A stretch of 8,503 nucleotides of DNA. Origin: Candidatus Rokuibacteriota bacterium. GTDB taxonomy: Bacteria > Methylomirabilota > Methylomirabilia > Rokubacteriales > CSP1-6. The position numbers and the translations under genes are program-made. The notes below the pieces were generated by a model. That model was not told where the DNA came from. It searched no databases and worked only from the letters and a program-made list of their open reading frames with translations. Below are positions 5,568 to 8,503 of the stretch, piece after piece (the stretch's first letter is position 1; each line of letters begins with the position of its first letter). Location: positions 1 to 8,503 of the forward strand of contig QHRT01000160.1 in assembly GCA_003220195.1 (NCBI GenBank), given 5' to 3'.

Positions 5568-6206
5568 TCAGCACGCTCCAAGGGTTCGTCCATCGGTCCT
5601 GGCCGTGCGCAGCGCGGCCCACACGACGTCGAAGGTTTCGTCGGCCGACAGCGCGTTGGTTTGCTTCCAGCCCGAGGCCGTCTTCCTGAGCGTCACGGGA
5701 ACGATCCGGACCGTTCCAGCGCTGGTCTCTTCTCGAGTGAAGACGAGCGTGTAGCCACGAAGCTCAGCTGACCCGGTGATCTCCGCTTTCCGGATCGTCG
5801 TGTAGTAATCCACGCTGCGTTTGACCATCGCCGGATCGTCGAGCTCGGCCCGGAGACTCGGGCGCTCGTCGGCGGTGAAGTTCTCGACGAGCCACTCCTT
5901 CTGGCCGACGGTATTCGCCGACCGGATCGACGCCAGGGCCCGCTCGGGCGTGCTCCAGTCAGCCGCCTTTCGCTCGATGAGGGGAATAGCGAGAGGCTGC
6001 GAATCGAGCCGGCCCGGCAGGGCGACCTCGACACAGTCATCCCTGTGCTTGTTCTTTGCGCGGGACCCATTCTGGAGCCACAAGTCCGAGACTCTGGCCT
6101 TGAACGTCAGGCGACTCGTGTCCTGGCCGACCGCGCGTGGTACCGGAAGGGCCACCAGGACGACCATCACGATCAACACGCGCAGATAGCAGCAGGGCGC
6201 GGTCAT
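5568..6206 (-). CDS. Small exported protein of unknown function
   Basis: I do not recognise this 212-residue protein. Its frame is open upstream to 6341, but the ATG at 6206 has AGGAG 7 nt ahead and begins a clear signal peptide: a short N region, the hydrophobic core LRVLIVMVVLVALPVP (8-23) and a likely cleavage near AVGQ (25-28). There is no lipobox cysteine, so it should be periplasmic or secreted rather than a lipoprotein. The mature part is polar, with WSTPERALASIRSAN (84-98), a helix-like WLVENFTADERPSLRAEL (105-122), then alternating strands such as GYTLVFTREETSAGTVRIVPVTLRK (split over 151-175) and W180. This order (helices, then a beta sheet) resembles small NTF2/DUF4878-like export domains, but that is only an impression. 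A Cys pair (C59 and C212) could form a disulfide. It is convergent with the Uma2 pseudogene. Confidence 0.75.
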   Translation of the reverse strand: MTAPCCYLRVLIVMVVLVALPVPRAVGQDTSRLTFKARVSDLWLQNGSRAKNKHRDDCVEVALPGRLDSQPLAIPLIERKAADWSTPERALASIRSANTVGQKEWLVENFTADERPSLRAELDDPAMVKRSVDYYTTIRKAEITGSAELRGYTLVFTREETSAGTVRIVPVTLRKTASGWKQTNALSADETFDVVWAALRTARTDGRTLGAC

Positions 6207-6502
6207 GGCTGTCTCCTTGTTACTGAGATCGTAGTGTAACGTCCTCCCGCTCTTCGATGCGCACCTGGTCTTCCAGCGTCCGCGCAGCGTTTTTCCCTTG
6301 ACAGAGTTCAACGCGCCGATTCCCGGCGCGTCGTCGATCATTTACGACACCGCGCCAGCGGAGCACGCTGATCCGCGAATGCCGATTCGACCCGCGTCTC
6401 CTCGAAAGATCATTACCCGCCGCACGATCGTTCGTCTGAGAGGCGCGGGCGAGTCGCGAAAACCCGGGTATAGAGTCGCAGAAGTACCGGGAGGACGCGT
6501 TC
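6207..6502. other. Intergenic region between divergent genes
   Basis: About 296 nt without a supportable gene. It contains the AGGAG of the exported-protein gene, an isolated TTGACA (6298-6303) without a matching -10, a small GC hairpin (CGCGCC 6312-6317 with GGCGCG 6325-6330) and an 8-bp palindrome ACGATCGT (6424-6431). The end nearest the DUF222 remnant carries TATAGA (6469-6474) as a possible -10. A plus-strand frame covers it but shows no protein character until it reaches the HNH remnant. Confidence 0.5.
6469..6474 (+). promoter_or_regulatory. Candidate -10 TATAGA of the DUF222/HNH remnant
   Basis: TATAGA matches four of six TATAAT positions and would start transcription near 6481. That leaves a 22-nt leader containing GGGAGGA (6489-6495), a strong Shine-Dalgarno 7 nt before ATG 6503. 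No -35 is apparent. Expression signals thus look preserved although the gene is damaged. Confidence 0.35.
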
Positions 6503-7179
6503 ATGGAGATCCGCACGTCGGACGTTCACGCCACGCACGAGCTCGCGGCAACCCTGGATCGATTGGGCGACGAGATCGCCGAGCTGTCCGCGCACCTCGA
6601 CGCGGGAGACCGATACCAGGTGGTCGTCCACGTCGACGCGCCGGTGCTCGCGGACACCGACGGGCCGGGCCAGTCCGCCGCCTGGCGTGCGACGCGAGCC
6701 GGGTGGTGATGCGACACGACGCGAACGGCAATGTCACGGAGATCGGCGCGCGCACACGGACGATCCCGCCGGCGTTACGGCGGGCGCTCCAGCATCGCGA
6801 CCAGGGCTGTCGCTTCCCGGGCTGCGGTCTCCCGTTCATTCAAGGACATCACATCCAGCACTGGGCGAACGGCGGGCCCACGACACTGTCGAATCTCGCG
6901 TCGCTCTGTCGCCGTCATCACCGCGCAGTCCATGAAGACGGCTACCAGATCGATCGTGAGCCCGACGGAACACTCACCTTCCGGCGACCAGACGGCAGAC
7001 GGCTGCCAATGGCCCCGTCTGCGGTTCCTGTCGCCGGCCGCGCCGTCCAGGCTCTCCGAGCGCGACACGAGTTCGACGGCGTTCACATCGACGCGCGAAC
7101 GTCGATGCCAGGCTGGCTCGGCGAACGCCTGGACGTCGGATGGGCCATCGACGTGTTGCACCCTCTTGCGACGGGATGA
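6503..7179 (+). pseudogene. DUF222 (13E12 repeat-like) HNH endonuclease remnant with two internal deletions
   Basis: Full-length relatives (about 400-450 residues) join an N-terminal DUF222 region to a C-terminal HNH nuclease domain and occur in several copies per genome. Here the 5' end is intact: strong Shine-Dalgarno, ATG 6503, then HATHELAATLDRLGDEIAEL and SAHLDA. It jumps straight to GDRYQVVVHVDAPVLAD, which in relatives follows only after roughly 170-200 more residues, so most of DUF222 is missing in frame. After PGQS a second gap removes about 13 residues and shifts the frame: the first frame ends at a TGA (6707-6709), while homology resumes one frame over with RRLACDASRVVMRHD (from 6676). 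The HNH part is complete: IPPALRRALQHRDQGCRFPGC, then GHHIQHWANGG, TTLSNLASLCRRHHRAVHE, and the normal tail MPGWLGERLDVGWAIDVLHP to TGA 7177-7179. HNH histidines and zinc-type cysteines are kept. Size estimates come from remembered relatives. Confidence 0.85.
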
Positions 7180-7307
7180 CGGAGCATGCTGATCTCCCGC
7201 GCGCCTGGCTCGGTGACGTGCAGACCTTCCTCGACACGCCGGAGGACGAGGAGATGGACTCGACGTTCGCTGCGCTCGGTCGCGCAGGTTTCCAGCGATT
7301 CGCTTTC
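7176..7307 (+). pseudogene. Possible ORF remnant overlapping the HNH stop codon (ATGA)
   Basis: An ATG at 7176 overlaps the HNH gene's TGA as ATGA, a common coupling arrangement. The first 40 or so codons look protein-like (DLPRAWLGDVQTFLDTPEDE, then STFAALGRAGFQRFAFL) with GC-rich third positions. Beyond about 7307 the frame, open to 7577, is simply the antisense of the Uma2 gene. This could be the start of a small gene whose 3' end was lost when the flanking DNA was rearranged. It could also be chance. I do not recognise a family. Confidence 0.25.
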
Positions 7308-7880
7308 CTATCCGCGCCAGCGGAATCGGAAGCCAGGCAGGATCGGGTCCCCTTCGAGCTCGGCGCTGAGGGGCGCCTCGCGCGGCGGCTCGCCGGGACG
7401 GAATACGATCGCCAACCCGTCGTCCGGATCGAGCAGCCATGCCAGACGGACGCCCGCGTCGATCCACTCGCGCACGCGCGCCTCGAGCTCCGGTCGCGTA
7501 TCGGAGGGCGAGCGGACCTCGATCACGAAGTCCGGCGCGAGCGAAAGGAAGCCACGCCGCTGCAACGCCGTCAGTGACTCCCACCGTGCTCGGGCGATCC
7601 ACGCTGCATCGGGACACCGCCACGGCCCTGTCGGCAACTTGACCATCACTGTCGGCCCGAGAACGACGCCGAGCCCAGTGCGTTCGTTCCAGACGTCGAG
7701 CGCGCTGAGCGGGCCGACCTCGCGGCGACTTCCCTCGACGCCGCTCGGCGGCATCACGACGAGCGCGCCGGACGCATCTCGCTCGAGCCGCAGATGCGGA
7801 TTCGCCTCGCAGAGCTTGATGAACTGCGCTTCGTCGTCGAGCGTCGCGATCGGCGCGAGATTGAGCACGGTCGCGGCCAT
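7308..7880 (-). CDS. Uma2 family protein (PD-(D/E)XK nuclease-like), intact
   Basis: A 190-residue Uma2 protein, normal length for the family and apparently whole. The subfamily differs from the broken copy at 4944. It is the type common in cyanobacteria, with an N-terminal strand/helix FIKLCEANPHLRLERDASG (20-38), MPPSG (43-47), CPDAAWI (89-95) carrying the first acidic position Asp91, PDFVIEVRSPSD (116-127) carrying Glu121, then REWIDAGVRLAWLLDP (137-152) and the end PGFRFRW. The basic position normally completing the PD-(D/E)XK site is not clear; arginines (R123, R136) stand where Lys might be expected. The frame opens upstream to 8009, but MAATVLNL at 7880 has GGAGG 8 nt ahead and a good -10 beyond. 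Uma2 proteins are called putative endonucleases; the biological role is not established. It is divergent from the dehydrogenase gene and probably transcribed alone. Confidence 0.88.
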   Translation of the reverse strand: MAATVLNLAPIATLDDEAQFIKLCEANPHLRLERDASGALVVMPPSGVEGSRREVGPLSALDVWNERTGLGVVLGPTVMVKLPTGPWRCPDAAWIARARWESLTALQRRGFLSLAPDFVIEVRSPSDTRPELEARVREWIDAGVRLAWLLDPDDGLAIVFRPGEPPREAPLSAELEGDPILPGFRFRWRG

Positions 7881-7907
7881 GCCGGCGTCCTCCAGAACTT
7901 TGCGTCG

Positions 7908-7936
7908 AGTATACGAGGATCGGGATCGGACCTCAC
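7908..7936 (-). promoter_or_regulatory. Promoter of the intact Uma2 gene (TATACT -10)
   Basis: Minus-strand TATACT (complement of 7908-7913) matches five of six -10 bases. Seventeen nt upstream is GTGAGG (complement of 7931-7936), which shares only the central TGA of TTGACA. The expected start point near 7901 gives a leader of about 21 nt containing the GGAGG site. Confidence 0.55.
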
Positions 7937-8029
7937 GCCGCCGTGATAGCCGGCGCGTGCGGTCGTGGCAATGTCGAAACATTGATACGCCGAAGCCGGG
8001 CAGAATCACCAGGAGCCGCTGCTTCGGAG

Positions 8030-8035
8030 TATTCT
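8030..8035 (+). promoter_or_regulatory. Candidate -10 TATTCT of the dehydrogenase gene
   Basis: TATTCT matches four of six -10 bases and ends 6 nt before an in-frame GTG at 8042, so transcription would begin on or next to that GTG. With the ATG at 8054 the leader would be 12 nt. No convincing -35 is visible. Confidence 0.4.
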
Positions 8036-8053
8036 CCCGGCGTGAGCGCGAAG

Positions 8054-8503
8054 ATGCCGAGGATTGCCGTGCTCGACGACTATCACGGCGTGGCGCTCCA
8101 GATGGCCGACTGGAGCGTGCTCCCTTCCGGGATCATCTCGCTGATCTCGATGCGGTGGCGAACCGCTTGCGGGACTTCGAGATCGTCACCTGCATGCGAG
8201 AGCGCACACCGTTTCCTCGCGACCTCCTGAACCGGTTGCCAAACCTCCGCCTCCTCGTGACGACGGGTATGCGCAACGCCGCCATCGATCTCGAGGCCGC
8301 CACCGAGCGCGGAATCCTGGTCTGCGGCACGGCCGGCGGACCGGAAAGTCCGCCGGCCGAGCTGACGTGGGGCCTGATCCTCGCGCTCGTTCGGCACATC
8401 CCGCGCGAGGACGCCGCGACGCGCGGCGGGCGCTGGGGAACGACGGTCGGCATGAGTCTCGAGAACAAGGTCCTGGGTGTTCTGGGGCTGGGGCGACTCG
8501 GCT
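8054..8503 (+). pseudogene. D-2-hydroxyacid dehydrogenase, N-terminal part with frameshift (runs off the right edge)
   Basis: The family (PGDH-like, NAD-dependent) interconverts 2-hydroxy and 2-oxo acids. From ATG 8054 the frame reads MPRIAVLDDYHGVALQMADW, a typical start, through WSVLP. Homology then continues one frame over, from about 8125: FRDHLADLDAVANRLRDF, CMRERTPFPRDLLNRLPNLR, GMRNAAIDLEAATERGI, AELTWGLILALVRHIPRED, and VLGVLGLGRLG at the edge, which is the GxGxxG nucleotide-binding start. Relatives have about eight residues between the Trp-Ser segment and FRDHL, so a small deletion (length 1 more than a multiple of 3, perhaps about 22 nt) explains both the gap and the shift. An in-frame GTG at 8042 is an alternative start. 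A sequencing error alone would not remove several residues. It is called a pseudogene with the caveat that the rest lies outside the window. Confidence 0.8.

Noticed and set aside
3504..5771. A 755-codon open frame on the plus strand opposite the monooxygenase gene
   Set aside because: Its first part is the antisense of a clearly recognisable NtaA-type gene; GC-rich codon bias keeps the opposite strand open. Only the segment from 4944 carries real homology (Uma2), and the part after about 5304 is out-of-frame read-through.
6298..6303. A perfect TTGACA -35 hexamer in the 6207-6502 intergenic region
   Set aside because: No -10-like hexamer lies 16-19 nt downstream (TCCCGG at 17 nt), and the next gene starts 200 nt away, so it is not called a promoter.
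6775..7623. A 282-codon minus-strand frame across the HNH remnant and the Uma2 gene
   Set aside because: It is antisense to the recognisable HNH domain and then out of phase with the Uma2 gene. The translation is Arg/Ala-rich without motifs.
4944..7880. Two Uma2 genes plus an HNH gene as a possible new defence or nuclease system
   Set aside because: The genes are on different strands with separate promoters, two of the three are broken, and the Uma2 copies belong to different subfamilies. Nothing shows that they work together.

Overview
The window is GC-rich DNA, densely packed with genes on both strands and strongly biased to G/C in third codon positions. The gene mix suggests an uncultivated high-GC soil or groundwater bacterium: a UbiD-type decarboxylase beside a periplasmic-binding-protein-like gene, an NtaA/SnaA-type flavin monooxygenase, Uma2-family genes and a DUF222/HNH gene. 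I favour Candidatus Rokubacteria (Methylomirabilota) or a relative, from memory of similar proteins. This placement is inference and could be wrong.

Layout. Positions 1-1454 (minus strand) hold a two-gene operon: an NMT1/SsuA-like binding-fold protein followed 12 nt later by the first 171 codons of a UbiD-family decarboxylase that runs off the left edge. Divergent from it is a 266-aa conserved hypothetical protein (1507-2307, plus); the two share a very short promoter region with overlapping -10 hexamers. Positions 2308-2678 contain no ATG-initiated gene. They do hold a minus-strand open frame with protein-like character and a strong hairpin just past its stop codon, then the leader of infA. 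infA (2679-2897, plus) converges on a small glycine-tailed RRM RNA-binding protein (2994-3293, minus), with a near-perfect 15-bp bidirectional terminator hairpin between them. The RRM gene has a 5' leader able to form two mutually exclusive hairpins, one followed by a U tract.

Positions 3519-4850 (minus) encode an intact NtaA/SnaA/DszA-type flavin-dependent monooxygenase. Back to back with it is a Uma2 gene (4944-5520, plus) broken by a +1 frameshift and a nonsense codon. Next come a small secreted protein of unknown function (5568-6206, minus), a doubly deleted DUF222/HNH endonuclease remnant (6503-7179, plus), an intact second Uma2 gene of a different subfamily (7308-7880, minus), and the start of a D-2-hydroxyacid dehydrogenase with a small frameshifting deletion (8054-8503, plus, running off the right edge).

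No single pathway unites the window. The left half has intact metabolic and housekeeping genes, including infA and the RRM protein, which both act on RNA or translation. The right half mixes intact genes with three degraded ones. I see no rRNA, tRNA, CRISPR array, transposase, phage gene or defence operon, and no convincing new multi-gene system. The most interesting signals are the RRM leader switch, the internally deleted DUF222 gene, the orphan minus-strand frame at 2421-2591, and -10 elements placed so that several transcripts may be leaderless.
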